64,000 bases of DNA, from assembly GCA_022846075.1 (NCBI GenBank), contig AP025582.1, positions 2,480,001 through 2,544,000 of the forward strand, in the 5' to 3' direction. Below the pieces are notes generated by a model, which was given only the letters and a program-made list of their open reading frames with translations, was not told the origin of the DNA and searched no databases. A program made the translations under genes and the position numbers. Every line of letters begins with the position of its first letter. The first letter of the stretch is position 1. The DNA is from Oscillospiraceae bacterium (GTDB lineage: Bacteria; Bacillota; Clostridia; Oscillospirales; Oscillospiraceae). Shown here in pieces: positions 25,765 to 34,213 of this stretch.

Positions 25765-27249
25765 CTACCTGATCCGGGTCCTGCGGTAGGTGGCCGTCTC
25801 GTGACAGAGCCGCCGGGCCAGCTCCGGGGTAAACGCGCCGGGGAGGGCCCGCCATTTCCAGTTGCCCCCCAGGGTGGCGGGGACGTTCATCCGCGCCCCG
25901 GCTCCCAGCCCCAGCAAGTCCTGGGCGGTGACCACCGCCAGGTCGGCCACCGAGGCCAGGGCCCCCCGCATGAGGCCCCAGTGGGCCCCCTCCTCCTCGG
26001 TCAGCTTCAGGTAGTCCACGGCGAAGGCCCGGTCCTCCGGGGCGGCGGAGGCCAGCCAGCCCAGGGCGGTGTCGTTGTCGTGGGTGCCCACGTAGCACAC
26101 GCAGTGCTTTTCATAGTTGTGGGGCAGATAGTCGCTCTCCTCCCGGCTGTCGAAGGCAAACTGGAGCACCTTCATGCCGGGGAAGCCGGACTCCCGCAGC
26201 AGCTCCCGCACCCCGTCGGTGAGGAAGCCCAGGTCCTCGGCGATGATATCCTGCTTCCCCAGGGCGGCCTCCACCGCCCGGAGGAGCTTCATGCCCGGAC
26301 CGGGGCGCCAGCGGCCGTTCCGGGCCGTGGGCTCCCCGTAGGGGATGGCGTAGTACGCCTCCAGCCCCCGGAAGTGGTCGATGCGCAGCACGTCGTAGAA
26401 CCCCCGCTGGCGGCGGATCCGCTCCACCCACCAGGAGAAGCCGTCGGCCTCCATCCGGTCCCAGTCAAAGAGGGGGTTGCCCCAGAGCTGGCCGTCGGCG
26501 GAGAAGCCGTCGGGGGGGCACCCCGCCACCTCCACCGGGTTTAAGTCCCCGTCCAGCTGAAACTGGTCGGGCCGGGCCCAGACGTCGGCGCTGTCCCCCG
26601 CCACATAGATGGGCAGATCCCCGATGAAGGAGACCCCCTTCCCTTTGGCGTAGGCCTTCAGGGCGTTCCACTGGCGGAAAAAGAGGTACTGCACCCCCCG
26701 CCAGAAGGCCACGGCCTCCCGGTGGTCCTCCCTGGCCTGGGCCAGGGCCGGGCCCTCCCGGCGGCGGAGGGGTTCGGCCCACTCCTGCCAGGGCCGGCCG
26801 CCGTTGGCGTCCTTGAGGGCCATAAAAAGGGCGTAGTCGGGCAGCCAGGTGGCGTTCTCCGCCAGAAAGAGGGGGTAGTCCTCCGGGGGGTGGGCCAGCA
26901 GCCGCTCCACCGCCCTGGCCAGCACCGGCCAGCGCTTTTCATAGAGCAGGCCGTAGTCCACCCCCTGGGGGTCCTCCCCCCAGTCGATCCCCTCGTACTC
27001 CCCCCGCTCCAGCAATCCCTCCGCCGCCAGGTCGTCCAGGTCGATGAGGTAGGGGTTGCCCGCGAAGGTGGAGAAGCTCTGGTAGGGGGAATCCCCATAG
27101 CTGGTGGGGCCAATGGGCAGGATTTGCCAGTAGCTTTGCCCCGCCGCGGCCAGAAAATCGGCGAAGTCCCGGGCCGCCTGCCCCATGGTGCCGATGCCCC
27201 AGGGGGAGGGCAGGCTCGTCAGGTGCATGAGCATGCCGCTTGTCCTCAC
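25765..27249 (-). CDS. malQ: 4-alpha-glucanotransferase (GH77)
   Basis: The 494-aa amylomaltase transfers maltosyl units between malto-oligosaccharides. Hallmarks are LTSLPSPWGIGTMG at the start, SPYQSFSTFAGNPYLIDLDDL, the catalytic Asp region VLRIDHFRGLEAYYAIP, Glu in IIAEDLGFLTDGV, and YVGTHDNDTALGW. The full length matches the family. It is the last gene of the sugar ABC operon and links that operon to malto-oligosaccharide or starch breakdown products. No signal peptide is present, so it is cytoplasmic. Confidence 0.95.
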   Translation of the reverse strand: MRTSGMLMHLTSLPSPWGIGTMGQAARDFADFLAAAGQSYWQILPIGPTSYGDSPYQSFSTFAGNPYLIDLDDLAAEGLLERGEYEGIDWGEDPQGVDYGLLYEKRWPVLARAVERLLAHPPEDYPLFLAENATWLPDYALFMALKDANGGRPWQEWAEPLRRREGPALAQAREDHREAVAFWRGVQYLFFRQWNALKAYAKGKGVSFIGDLPIYVAGDSADVWARPDQFQLDGDLNPVEVAGCPPDGFSADGQLWGNPLFDWDRMEADGFSWWVERIRRQRGFYDVLRIDHFRGLEAYYAIPYGEPTARNGRWRPGPGMKLLRAVEAALGKQDIIAEDLGFLTDGVRELLRESGFPGMKVLQFAFDSREESDYLPHNYEKHCVCYVGTHDNDTALGWLASAAPEDRAFAVDYLKLTEEEGAHWGLMRGALASVADLAVVTAQDLLGLGAGARMNVPATLGGNWKWRALPGAFTPELARRLCHETATYRRTRIR

Positions 27250-27264
27250 GTTACATCCATCCCA

Positions 27265-27489
27265 TCACACGCAAAATCGGTTCAGTTCTTCCAAAAGCCC
27301 CTCCTCGGGCTTGCCGTGGAGCTCCAGGTCCAGGGGCTTGGACAGGTCCAGGCTGAAAATACCCATGATGGACTTGGCGTCCACCGTGTACCGGCCGGAG
27401 CGCAGGTCAGCCTCGCCGGAAAAGCGGAAAATGATGTTCACAAAATTTTTCACCTTATCGATGGTGTCCAGTGCGATCGTCAGCGTCAT
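27265..27489 (-). CDS. HPr-like protein lacking the phosphorylatable His
   Basis: The 74-aa protein has the HPr fold pattern, with the C-terminal segment VDAKSIMGIFSLDLSKPL closely matching HPr around Ser46. The N-terminal loop, which should read GxHARP with the active His15, is TIDKVKNFVNI, so PTS phosphotransfer cannot occur at the usual site. The Ser-Ile-Met motif is kept, so a regulatory Crh-like role with a LacI-type partner is conceivable. It sits between the ATPase and malQ in the sugar operon. ATG 27489 follows AGGAGAG. Confidence 0.8.
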   Translation of the reverse strand: MTLTIALDTIDKVKNFVNIIFRFSGEADLRSGRYTVDAKSIMGIFSLDLSKPLDLELHGKPEEGLLEELNRFCV

Positions 27490-27502
27490 ACGCTCTCTCC
27501 TC

Positions 27503-28594
27503 TCAAATACGTTGTTCCGTCTCGGGGTCAAAGAGGTGTACCTTGTTGCCGTCCACCGCCAGCCGGACGGTATCGCCCCCCCGGATGGCCATGCGGGAGG
27601 GCACCCGGGAGATCAGCTTTTGTCCGTTCACGGTGATGTAGAGGTAGATCTCCGCCCCCATCATCTCCGCCAGGTCCACGTGGGCCTCCAGCTGGCCCGA
27701 GGTGGACAGGGCCAGGAAGGCCTCCTCCCCGTGGATGTCCTCGGGCCGGACCCCCACGGTGACCTCCCGCCCCTCGTAGGGCTCTAGCCCCGCCGCCGGG
27801 GTGGGGACGCGGCAGTCCCCAAAGACCAGGACGTGGCCCCCCTGGGCCCGCTCCACCCCGGCCTGGAAAAAGTTCATGGGCGGGGTGCCGATGAAGCCGG
27901 CCACGAAGCGGTTCACCGGATGGTCGTAGAGCTCCTGGGGGCTGTCCACCTGCTGGATGACGCCGTCCTTCAGCACCACGATGCGGTCGGCCATGGTCAT
28001 GGCCTCGGTCTGGTCGTGGGTGACGTAGACGAAGGTGGTCTGGAGCTTTTGGTGGAGCTGGGAGATCTGGCTGCGCATCTCGGTGCGCAGCTTGGCGTCC
28101 AGGTTGGACAGCGGCTCGTCCAGCAGAAAGACCGCCGGGTCCCGGACCATGGCCCGGCCCAGGGCCACCCGCTGCCGCTGGCCGCCGGAGAGGGCCTTGG
28201 GCTTGCGGTTCAGGTAGGGCTCCAGCTCCAGCACCTTGGCCACCTGGCGCACCTTCCGGTCGATCTCCTCCTTGGGCGCCTTTTTGAGCTGGAGGGCGAA
28301 GGCCATATTCTTGTAGACCGTCATGTGGGGATAGAGGGCGTAGGACTGGAACACCATAGCGATGTTCCGGTCCTTGGGGGGCACGTCGTTGACCCGCCTG
28401 TCCCCGATGAACAGGTCCCCTGAGGTCACCTCCTCCAGCCCCGCGATCATCCGCAGGGTGGTGGATTTGCCGCAGCCCGAGGGCCCCACCAGGATGATGA
28501 ACTCCTTGTCCCGGATCTCCAGGTCCATCCCGGGGATGACGGTGACGTTGTTGTCATAGGTCTTGACGATGTTTTTCAGTGTGATCCCAGCCAC
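27503..28594 (-). CDS. ugpC: Sugar ABC transporter ATP-binding protein (UgpC/MalK type)
   Basis: The 363-aa ATPase energises the two permeases encoded nearby. Walker A GPSGCGKST (37-45), Q loop QSYALYPHM, signature LSGGQ (135-139), Walker B VFLLDEP (153-159) and switch His in VTHDQTEAM are intact. The C-terminal TOBE/MalK regulatory domain is present (FIGTPPMNFF, VGVRPEDI). UgpC/MsmK-type ATPases often serve several CUT1 transporters. It lies within the operon after the LacI gene. Confidence 0.95.
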   Translation of the reverse strand: MAGITLKNIVKTYDNNVTVIPGMDLEIRDKEFIILVGPSGCGKSTTLRMIAGLEEVTSGDLFIGDRRVNDVPPKDRNIAMVFQSYALYPHMTVYKNMAFALQLKKAPKEEIDRKVRQVAKVLELEPYLNRKPKALSGGQRQRVALGRAMVRDPAVFLLDEPLSNLDAKLRTEMRSQISQLHQKLQTTFVYVTHDQTEAMTMADRIVVLKDGVIQQVDSPQELYDHPVNRFVAGFIGTPPMNFFQAGVERAQGGHVLVFGDCRVPTPAAGLEPYEGREVTVGVRPEDIHGEEAFLALSTSGQLEAHVDLAEMMGAEIYLYITVNGQKLISRVPSRMAIRGGDTVRLAVDGNKVHLFDPETEQRI

Positions 28595-28607
28595 AGGGCA
28601 TCACCTC

Positions 28608-29636
28608 CTATTCGTTCAGATCCCGGACGCTCTCGCCGGGCAGCAGTTGAAAGGGCACGATCTCGTGGACGGCGCCGCCGCCCCCCGCGGCCTGCCGGAG
28701 CAGGATCTCCACGCTCCGCCGGGCCAGCCGCCCCGACCGCTGGCGCACCGTGGCCAGCCGGGGGACGCAGTAGCCCGCCTGCTCGATGCCGTCGTAGCCG
28801 ATGAGGGAGATGTCCTCGGGCACCCGCAGGCCCCGGTCCCGGATGGCCCGGAGGGCGCCGATGGCCATGACGTCGGACATGGCGAAGAGGGCCGTCAGGT
28901 CAGGGCACCGCTCCAGCAGAGCGTTGGCCGCCTCGTAGCCCCCCGGCATGGAAAAGCGGGCGGCCTGAAACTGGAGCTCCTCGTCAAAGGGAACCCCCGC
29001 CTCCAGAAAGCCCCTCCGGCAGCCGAAGAACCGGGTCTGGCTGGTGTTGGCGCCCCCCCGGCCGCAGCCGGCGCAGAAGTGGCCCCCGATGACGCCGATG
29101 CGCCGGTGCCCGGCCTCGATCAGGCGGCGGATGGCCTGGGCCGCCCCCTCGGCGTCGTCTGTGGAGACGCTGGAGAGATTTTGAAAGCCCATGGTGTCCG
29201 CCCGGGTGGTCACCAGGACGCAGGGGCAGGTGACCCGCTCGAAGCGGTCGGCGAAGTTGTTTTGGTTGCCGCCCAGGAAGAGGATGCCCAGGGGCTTGAG
29301 CTCCCGGCAGACCCGGACCGCCTGCTCCACCTCGTCGTCGTCCTCGTCCAGATAGTAGACGGCGGCGGCCCGGCCCGCGGCGCGCACCCGGCTTTGGATC
29401 TCCTCCAGGATGCCGGCGAAGAGCAGGTTGCGGGCGCCCTTGACGATGACGGCGATGCTGCTGCTCTCCCGCTGCTTGAGGTGGCGGGCGTTGTCGTTGG
29501 GCTGGAAGCCGGTCTCGGCCACCACCGCCAGGATCTTGGCCCTGGCCTCGTCGCTGACGTCGGGGTGGCCGTTGAGGACCCGGGAGACCGTGCCCACGGC
29601 GTACCCCGCCCGCTGGGCGATGTCTTTGATGGTCAT
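28608..29636 (-). CDS. LacI-family transcriptional regulator of the sugar operon
   Basis: The 342-aa protein has an N-terminal HTH (TIKDIAQRAGYAVGTVSRVL, with hinge helix region LKQRESSSIAVI) and a periplasmic-binding-protein-like effector domain (GYDGIEQAGYCVPRLATVRQ near the C-terminus). It lies inside the operon it is expected to control, between the permease and ATPase genes. The perfect palindrome upstream of the solute-binding protein gene fits a LacI operator and predicts autoregulation. The inducer is probably a malto-oligosaccharide, by context. Confidence 0.92.
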   Translation of the reverse strand: MTIKDIAQRAGYAVGTVSRVLNGHPDVSDEARAKILAVVAETGFQPNDNARHLKQRESSSIAVIVKGARNLLFAGILEEIQSRVRAAGRAAAVYYLDEDDDEVEQAVRVCRELKPLGILFLGGNQNNFADRFERVTCPCVLVTTRADTMGFQNLSSVSTDDAEGAAQAIRRLIEAGHRRIGVIGGHFCAGCGRGGANTSQTRFFGCRRGFLEAGVPFDEELQFQAARFSMPGGYEAANALLERCPDLTALFAMSDVMAIGALRAIRDRGLRVPEDISLIGYDGIEQAGYCVPRLATVRQRSGRLARRSVEILLRQAAGGGGAVHEIVPFQLLPGESVRDLNE

Positions 29637-29641
29637 GGCCC

Positions 29642-30514
29642 TCACCCCTTCACCGCGCCGGCGGCCACGCCCTTGATGATATACTTCTGCCCCGCCAGGT
29701 AGACGATGATGATGGGGATGATGGTGAGCATAATGCAGGCCATCATGGGTCCCATCTCCACCCGGCCGAAGCTGCCCCGGAAATGCTGGATCAGCATGGG
29801 GATGGTCATATATTTCTTGATGTCCAGCACCAGGGTGGGCAGCAGGTAGTCGTTCCAGACCCACATGGCCTCCAGGATGCCGACGGACACCAGGGTGGGC
29901 TTGAGCATGGGCATGACGATGAGGAAGAAGGTCTGCAAGGGGTTACACCCGTCGATCATGGAGGCCTCCTCCACCTCCACCGGCACGGAGCGGACAAAGC
30001 CACAGAACATGAACACGGCCAGCCCCGCGCCGAAGCCCAGATAGATGATGCAGATGGTCCAGGGGGTGTTGAGCCGCAGGTCAAAGAGGCCGAAGAAGCT
30101 GACGCGGAACCGGTCCGCCGTCTGGGACAGGGTGAACATCACCATCTGGAAGGGCACCACCATGGACAGCACGAAGAGGAAGTAGAGCCCCCGGCTCAGC
30201 CGCCCCTTCACCCGGGTGATATACCACGCGCACATGGAGCAGCACACCAGAATCAGGGCCACCGAGGAGATGGTGATGAACAGGGAGTAGCCCAAGGACT
30301 GGAGGAAGCCCTGAGAGATGATGGCGCTGACGTAGTTCTCCAGCCCCGCGAAGGTCTCGGCCGTGGGGAGCTGGAAGGCCGCCGAGGTGGTGATGGCCCG
30401 CTCGGTCTTCAGGGAGTTCATCAGTATCATGAAGATGGGGTAGAGATACACCAGGCTCAGCAGGGAGAGAAAGACGGTGATGACCACGTTGGAGGCCTTG
30501 CGCTGTTTTTTCAT
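29642..30514 (-). CDS. Sugar ABC transporter permease (MalG type)
   Basis: The 290-aa CUT1 permease has six membrane helices and the EAA loop ASMIDGCNPLQTFFLIVMPMLKP that contacts the ATPase. The first helix VVITVFLSLLSLVYLYPIFM follows a short basic N-terminus. ATG 30514 overlaps the upstream permease stop by one base, implying translational coupling. It pairs with the MalF-type gene to form the membrane channel. Confidence 0.93.
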   Translation of the reverse strand: MKKQRKASNVVITVFLSLLSLVYLYPIFMILMNSLKTERAITTSAAFQLPTAETFAGLENYVSAIISQGFLQSLGYSLFITISSVALILVCCSMCAWYITRVKGRLSRGLYFLFVLSMVVPFQMVMFTLSQTADRFRVSFFGLFDLRLNTPWTICIIYLGFGAGLAVFMFCGFVRSVPVEVEEASMIDGCNPLQTFFLIVMPMLKPTLVSVGILEAMWVWNDYLLPTLVLDIKKYMTIPMLIQHFRGSFGRVEMGPMMACIMLTIIPIIIVYLAGQKYIIKGVAAGAVKG

Positions 30515-31365
30515 CACTGCTGCACCTCCCTGGACCGGGTGGCCCGGAGCTGGAACATGGAGATGGCCACCACCAGGATACAGAAGAGGACGGCCTTGGC
30601 CTGTCCCAGCCCCTTCCACTGGGCCCCCGCCCGGGCGTAGAAGGTGTTGTAGATGTTGAGGGCCAGCATCTCGGTGGCGTGGGCGGGCTCCCCGGCGGTA
30701 AGGGCCAGGTTTTGGTCAAAGAGCTTGAAGGAGTTGGTGAGGGTGAGGAACATGCAGATGGTGATGGAGGGCATCACCATGGGCAGCTTCACCCGCCAGA
30801 GGGTCTGCCAGGAGGTGGCCCCGTCGATCTGGGCGGCCTCCGTCAAATCGTCGGGCACCGCCTGGAGCCCGGCGATATAGATGATCATCATATAGCCCAC
30901 CTGCTGCCAGCACATGAGGACGATAAGCCCCCAGTACCCCGCCGCGGAGTTCAGCGCCAGCAGGGGCCGGCCCGCCAGGGACAGCAGGCAGTTGATAAGG
31001 ATCTGCCAGATATAGCCCAGGACGATGCCCCCGATGAGGTTGGGCATGAAAAACACCGTGCGGAACAGGTTGGTGCCCTTCAGCTTCCGGGTCAGCAGCA
31101 GGGCCAGGGCGAAGGCGATGACATTGATGAGGACGATGGACACCACGGCAAAGGCCACGGTGAACCAGAAGGATTTCAAAAATTGGGCGTCGGCAAAGGC
31201 CCGCTGGTAGTTGCCGATCCCCGTCCAGGTGGCGTCGCTCACCGTGGTGAACTGGCAGAAGGACAGATAGATCCCCTGGAGAAAGGGGAATAAAAACCCG
31301 ATGGCAAAGGCCAGCACCGTGGGAAGAACGAACAGGGGGGCATAGCGTTTCAAGGCCCGTTCCAT
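30514..31365 (-). CDS. Sugar ABC transporter permease (MalF type, short)
   Basis: The 283-aa protein has six membrane helices and the EAA-type loop TEAAQIDGATSWQTLWRVKLP near residue 185. It is shorter than the enteric MalF, as usual for Gram-positive CUT1 systems. It begins 93 bp after the solute-binding gene, with a terminator-like hairpin between, which would lower permease expression relative to the binding protein. Confidence 0.93.
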   Translation of the reverse strand: MERALKRYAPLFVLPTVLAFAIGFLFPFLQGIYLSFCQFTTVSDATWTGIGNYQRAFADAQFLKSFWFTVAFAVVSIVLINVIAFALALLLTRKLKGTNLFRTVFFMPNLIGGIVLGYIWQILINCLLSLAGRPLLALNSAAGYWGLIVLMCWQQVGYMMIIYIAGLQAVPDDLTEAAQIDGATSWQTLWRVKLPMVMPSITICMFLTLTNSFKLFDQNLALTAGEPAHATEMLALNIYNTFYARAGAQWKGLGQAKAVLFCILVVAISMFQLRATRSREVQQ

Positions 31366-31406
31366 GACATGGATCCACCTCCGTTTCGTGATCTCGGTTT
31401 GTGTTG

Positions 31407-31433
31407 AAAAAAGGGGCGGGCTGGGCCCGCCCC
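31407..31433 (-). terminator. Attenuating terminator between solute-binding and permease genes
   Basis: GGGGCGGGC pairs with GCCCGCCCC, followed on the minus strand by TTTTTT (31412-31407). Its position inside the operon suggests partial read-through. Confidence 0.8.
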
Positions 31434-31458
31434 TTTCCGCTTACGATGGATGTGTCCC

Positions 31459-32793
31459 TCAGCCGTTGGCCAGCTTGTACTCGGCGGCCCAGCCGTCCAC
31501 AAAGGCGGTGACCACGCCCTGCCAGTTGGCGTCGGTGGGGTCGGCGGCGTAGATGGTCAGGGCGGTGCCCAGGCCGTTCTTCCACTCCTCGGAGGGCATG
31601 GTGGAGAAGCACCAGTCCACGGAGGTCTTGCCGCTGGCCACGTACTCGTTGGAGATAGCCACCAGATGGTTGGTGGTCTCCTTGGCGCTCTGGAAGGGGA
31701 TAACGAAGCCCAGGGACTCGGCCATGGCGGTAGTTCCCTCGTCGGAGGTCACGCACCAGTTGATGAAGTCCAGGGTGGCCTGGATGTCCTCGGGAGAGGC
31801 GTTCTTGTTGACGCACCAGTAATTCTCGGAGCCGGTGCAAAGGCCTTGATTGGCCTCGCCGTCGGCGCCGATATAGATGGGCAGCATGCCCAGGTTGTCG
31901 TCGCCCAGACCCTTCACGTCGTCATAGGCCCAGGTGCCGTTCTGGTAGAAAACGGCCTCGCCGCCCGCGAACTCGGCCACGGCGTCGTCTCCGGTCTTGG
32001 CGGAGAGCTCGCTGCCCGGGCAGGTGGCGTCGGTGATATAGAGGTTCCAGATCTGGCGGTAGTCGTCCAGGAAGGTGCCCTTGATGGCGTCGGTGGAGGA
32101 GATGCCGTCGGCCTTGTACTCATAGTAGATGGGCAGGTTGGCCAGATGGGTCTTGAACCGCCAGTCGGAGGAGCCGTCCATACCGGCGGAGGTGAAGGCT
32201 CCCTTGACCCCCAGCTCGTCCTTGCGGGCCTGGATGTCGTCGGCCACCCGCTTGAGGTCGTCGAAGCTCTGGATGTCCTCCTGGGTGTACCCGGCCTTCT
32301 CCAGCAGGGCCTTGTTGTAGATGATGCCGTAGGTCTCGATGACGTAGGCCACGGCGGCCACCTCGTCCCCGTTCTTCAGGGCGAAGTCCTCACTGGTCAG
32401 GTTCTTGTAAATATCGGAGCCGGACAGGTCGTAGCAGTAGTCCTTCCAGTTGTTCAGGCCCACGGGGCCGTTGACCTGGAACAGCGTGGGCGCCTCGGTT
32501 TTGCCCATCTCGGCCATGAGCTGGGTCTCATACTGGCCGGAGGCGGCGGTAACCACGGTGACGGGCACGCCGGTGGCCTCGGTGTAGGCCTTGGCGATCT
32601 CCTTCCACTGCTCATCCTGCTCGGGCTTGAAGTTCAGGAAGTAGACGGATCCGCCCGCGGCGGCCGCGCTCTCCACGGGGGCGGTGCTGTTGCCGGGGGC
32701 GGCGCTCTCTTTGCTGTCTCCCCCGCATCCGCTGAGCAGGCCGACGGTCATAGCGGCGGACAGCCCCAAGGCAAGCCATCTTTTTTTCATCAT
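31459..32793 (-). CDS. Extracellular sugar-binding lipoprotein of the ABC transporter
   Basis: The 444-aa protein has a lipoprotein signal (MMKKRWLALGLSAAMTVG, lipobox LLSGC, lipid Cys 23), a Ser/Ala/Gly linker and a family 1 solute-binding domain with the early strand VYFLNFKPEQDEQWKEIAK. The lipid anchors it outside the membrane, where it captures sugar for the two permeases. It is the first gene of the operon. With malQ at the end, the ligand is probably a malto-oligosaccharide (inference). Confidence 0.93.
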   Translation of the reverse strand: MMKKRWLALGLSAAMTVGLLSGCGGDSKESAAPGNSTAPVESAAAAGGSVYFLNFKPEQDEQWKEIAKAYTEATGVPVTVVTAASGQYETQLMAEMGKTEAPTLFQVNGPVGLNNWKDYCYDLSGSDIYKNLTSEDFALKNGDEVAAVAYVIETYGIIYNKALLEKAGYTQEDIQSFDDLKRVADDIQARKDELGVKGAFTSAGMDGSSDWRFKTHLANLPIYYEYKADGISSTDAIKGTFLDDYRQIWNLYITDATCPGSELSAKTGDDAVAEFAGGEAVFYQNGTWAYDDVKGLGDDNLGMLPIYIGADGEANQGLCTGSENYWCVNKNASPEDIQATLDFINWCVTSDEGTTAMAESLGFVIPFQSAKETTNHLVAISNEYVASGKTSVDWCFSTMPSEEWKNGLGTALTIYAADPTDANWQGVVTAFVDGWAAEYKLANG

Positions 32794-32835
32794 TGTTCCT
32801 CCTTTTCGATTCGCGCCGGATCGGCGGCGCGCCGG

Positions 32836-32896
32836 GTCTGGAAACGTTTCCAGACTTCTATGGTTTCATCATAGCCTTTCTCGGTCGCGAAAGCAA
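32836..32896 (-). promoter_or_regulatory. Promoter and LacI-type operator of the sugar operon
   Basis: On the minus strand TTGCTT (32896-32891) and TATGAT (32873-32868) are 17 bp apart. A perfect 20-bp palindrome, GTCTGGAAACGTTTCCAGAC (32836-32855), lies 12 bp after the -10 box, where a bound repressor would block early transcription. The central GGAAACGTTTCC is typical of LacI-family sites. Confidence 0.85.
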
Positions 32897-32992
32897 GCAG
32901 TTTTTGCGCAAAGTGCACAATTTTGTGGAAAGTCGCAAAAGCTATCCCTTGCAAATTGTAGCATTTCACCAGAGACCTCTTTTCATTCAGTC

Positions 32993-33021
32993 TTGCCATT
33001 TTCGATTGGAAACGTTACAAT
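32993..33021 (+). promoter_or_regulatory. Divergent promoter with second LacI-type operator
   Basis: TTGCCA (32993-32998) and TACAAT (33016-33021) are 17 bp apart. The imperfect palindrome ATTGGAAACGTTACAAT (33005-33021) covers the spacer and -10 box. The YesL-like gene is therefore predicted to share control with the ABC operon. Confidence 0.75.
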
Positions 33022-33094
33022 AAAGCTGCACCCCCTTTCTACTCCGGTCCCAATCCCCCAGGGGGAAGTTTTTCATGAATCGCGGTGACGTCCC

Positions 33095-33709
33095 ATGGCC
33101 TTTGAGCCCGCCCCCGCCCCGCCGGTGAAGCGGGGCCCCAAATGGTATTTCAGCGTCCTGTCCCGGGAGTTCAGCCGTCTGGCGGGGCTCAACCTGATCT
33201 TCGTCCTCGCCTGCCTGCCCGTGGTCACCCTGGGGCCCGCCCTGTCGGCCTTCGGCCGCGTGCTGGGCCGGATGGCCGACGACCAGCCCACCGAGCCCGT
33301 GCGGGAATTCTGGGACGCTTTCCGCTCCCGCTTTCTCCTCAAGCTGGGCTGGGGCCTGGCCCTGCTGGCCGCGGCGGGGGTCTTGGGCTCCGCCCTTTGG
33401 TTTTACGGCAGCCTGGGCGGGATGTTCCTGCCCCTGGCGGGACTGTCCCTGGCGGGGCTTCTCTGCCTGTGGGGGGTGGCTCTCCACCTCTTCCCCTCCC
33501 TCTCCGACGCCGTCCCGCCGCCCCATCCCCTTAAGGCGGCCGCCCTGGCCGCTCTGTCCACCTTTCGCCGGACCGCCCTCTCCATCTTGGCCGCCCTGGC
33601 CTTTCTCCTCCCCCAGGCTCTCTTCTTCCCCGTCACCGTCCCCCTCACCTGCGTCATCGGACTGGCCCTGCCGGGGCTGGCTCTGGCCTTCCCCCGCCTG
33701 GAGGGCTGA
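33095..33709 (+). CDS. YesL-like (DUF624) membrane protein
   Basis: The 204-aa protein has about five membrane helices (roughly 35-58, 88-105, 108-130, 147-165, 170-195). The start MAFEPAPAPPVKRGPKWYFS leads to the family-like segment LNLIFVLACLPVVTLGPALSAF. DUF624/YesL proteins travel with CUT1 sugar transporters, but their function is unknown. It diverges from the ABC operon and shares LacI-type operators with it. Confidence 0.82.
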   Translation: MAFEPAPAPPVKRGPKWYFSVLSREFSRLAGLNLIFVLACLPVVTLGPALSAFGRVLGRMADDQPTEPVREFWDAFRSRFLLKLGWGLALLAAAGVLGSALWFYGSLGGMFLPLAGLSLAGLLCLWGVALHLFPSLSDAVPPPHPLKAAALAALSTFRRTALSILAALAFLLPQALFFPVTVPLTCVIGLALPGLALAFPRLEG

Positions 33710-33723
33710 GGCGATTTTTGGGA

Positions 33724-33752
33724 TTGACTGCACGGGGAAAATATGATAAACT
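33724..33752 (+). promoter_or_regulatory. Likely tRNA-Thr promoter
   Basis: TTGACT (33724-33729) and TAAACT (33747-33752) are 17 bp apart, 80 bp before the interrupted tRNA. It would also drive the complete tRNA-Thr of the inserted element at 33901. Confidence 0.55.
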
Positions 33753-33831
33753 TTTCACTTGTAAAAGCCCTACGGTGCCACTGCGGGCCCACACAAAAAA
33801 CAGGAAGCGGCGGCCCCGCTTTCTCATCCCC

Positions 33832-33869
33832 GCTACTGTGGCTCAGTTGGTAGAGCAGCTGATTCGTAA
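33832..33869 (+). tRNA. 5' half of interrupted tRNA-Thr(CGT)
   Basis: The half consists of acceptor strand GCTACTG, a complete D arm (GCTC, loop, GAGC), the 5' anticodon stem GCTGA and the whole anticodon loop TTCGTAA. The sequence then departs from tRNA (CTACCAGACG). The missing half is at 51167-51211, where TCAGC and CAGTAGC pair exactly with GCTGA and GCTACTG here. Confidence 0.93.
33863..33869 (+). other. attL core of the integrated element
   Basis: The core is TTCGTAA, the seven-base anticodon loop. The same seven bases are at 51167-51173 (attR); flanking bases differ on both sides. This is the anticodon-loop type of tyrosine-integrase site. Confidence 0.88.
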
Positions 33870-33900
33870 CTACCAGACGAGGGCAGGAAGAATTGAATAT

Positions 33901-33975
33901 GCTGATGTGGCTCAATGGTAGAGCATCTCACTCGTAATGAGAAGGTTGTGGGTTCGATTCCCACCATCAGCTCCA
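33901..33975 (+). tRNA. Complete tRNA-Thr(CGT) carried by the element
   Basis: The 75-nt gene folds fully: acceptor GCTGATG/CATCAGC, D arm GCTC/GAGC, anticodon stem TCTCA/TGAGA with loop CTCGTAA (anticodon CGT, threonine, codon ACG), variable AGGTT, T arm GTGGG/CCCAC with TTCGATT, then T and encoded CCA. It lies 31 bp inside attL in the direction of the broken gene, so it can use the host tRNA promoter. Its sequence differs clearly from the host gene, so it is not a duplication made at integration. Confidence 0.95.
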
Positions 33976-33980
33976 GTAAG

Positions 33981-34006
33981 CCCCGAATATCCTGTGATGT
34001 TCGGGG
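33981..34006 (+). terminator. Terminator of the element's tRNA-Thr
   Basis: CCCCGAA (33981-33987) and TTCGGGG (34000-34006) form a stem followed by TTTATTGTACTTTTT. Confidence 0.75.
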
Positions 34007-34108
34007 TTTATTGTACTTTTTCGTCTATTTCATATTTTGCCGCTTTTTGCTTTTTTCAAGCAAAGGCTTCACTACTGCCTCGCATTTTCCTCGCTTTATT
34101 GAGGCAAG

Positions 34109-34127
34109 ACCCACAGCCTGACCCACA
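34109..34127 (+). repeat. Left arm-type repeats ACCCACA
   Basis: Two direct copies of ACCCACA (34109-34115, 34121-34127) are 12 bp apart start to start, with CCTG before the second. The same pair with the same spacing is found near the right end (51035-51053). These are likely integrase arm-binding sites. Confidence 0.6.
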
Positions 34128-34158
34128 CGGGGAAAGGTTGCGAAATGGGCAGAAAGTA

Positions 34159-34193
34159 CCGGGCGGGAAGTTTGATCTTCCTGCCCGGATTTT
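34159..34193. terminator. Terminator-like hairpin beyond the integrase gene
   Basis: CCGGGCGGGAAG (34159-34170) and CTTCCTGCCCGG (34177-34188) form a 12-bp stem with one mismatch. TTTT follows on the plus strand. It probably insulates the integrase from tRNA transcription. Confidence 0.65.
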
Positions 34194-34213
34194 CTCTGTG
34201 GTTGTCCTTTATG

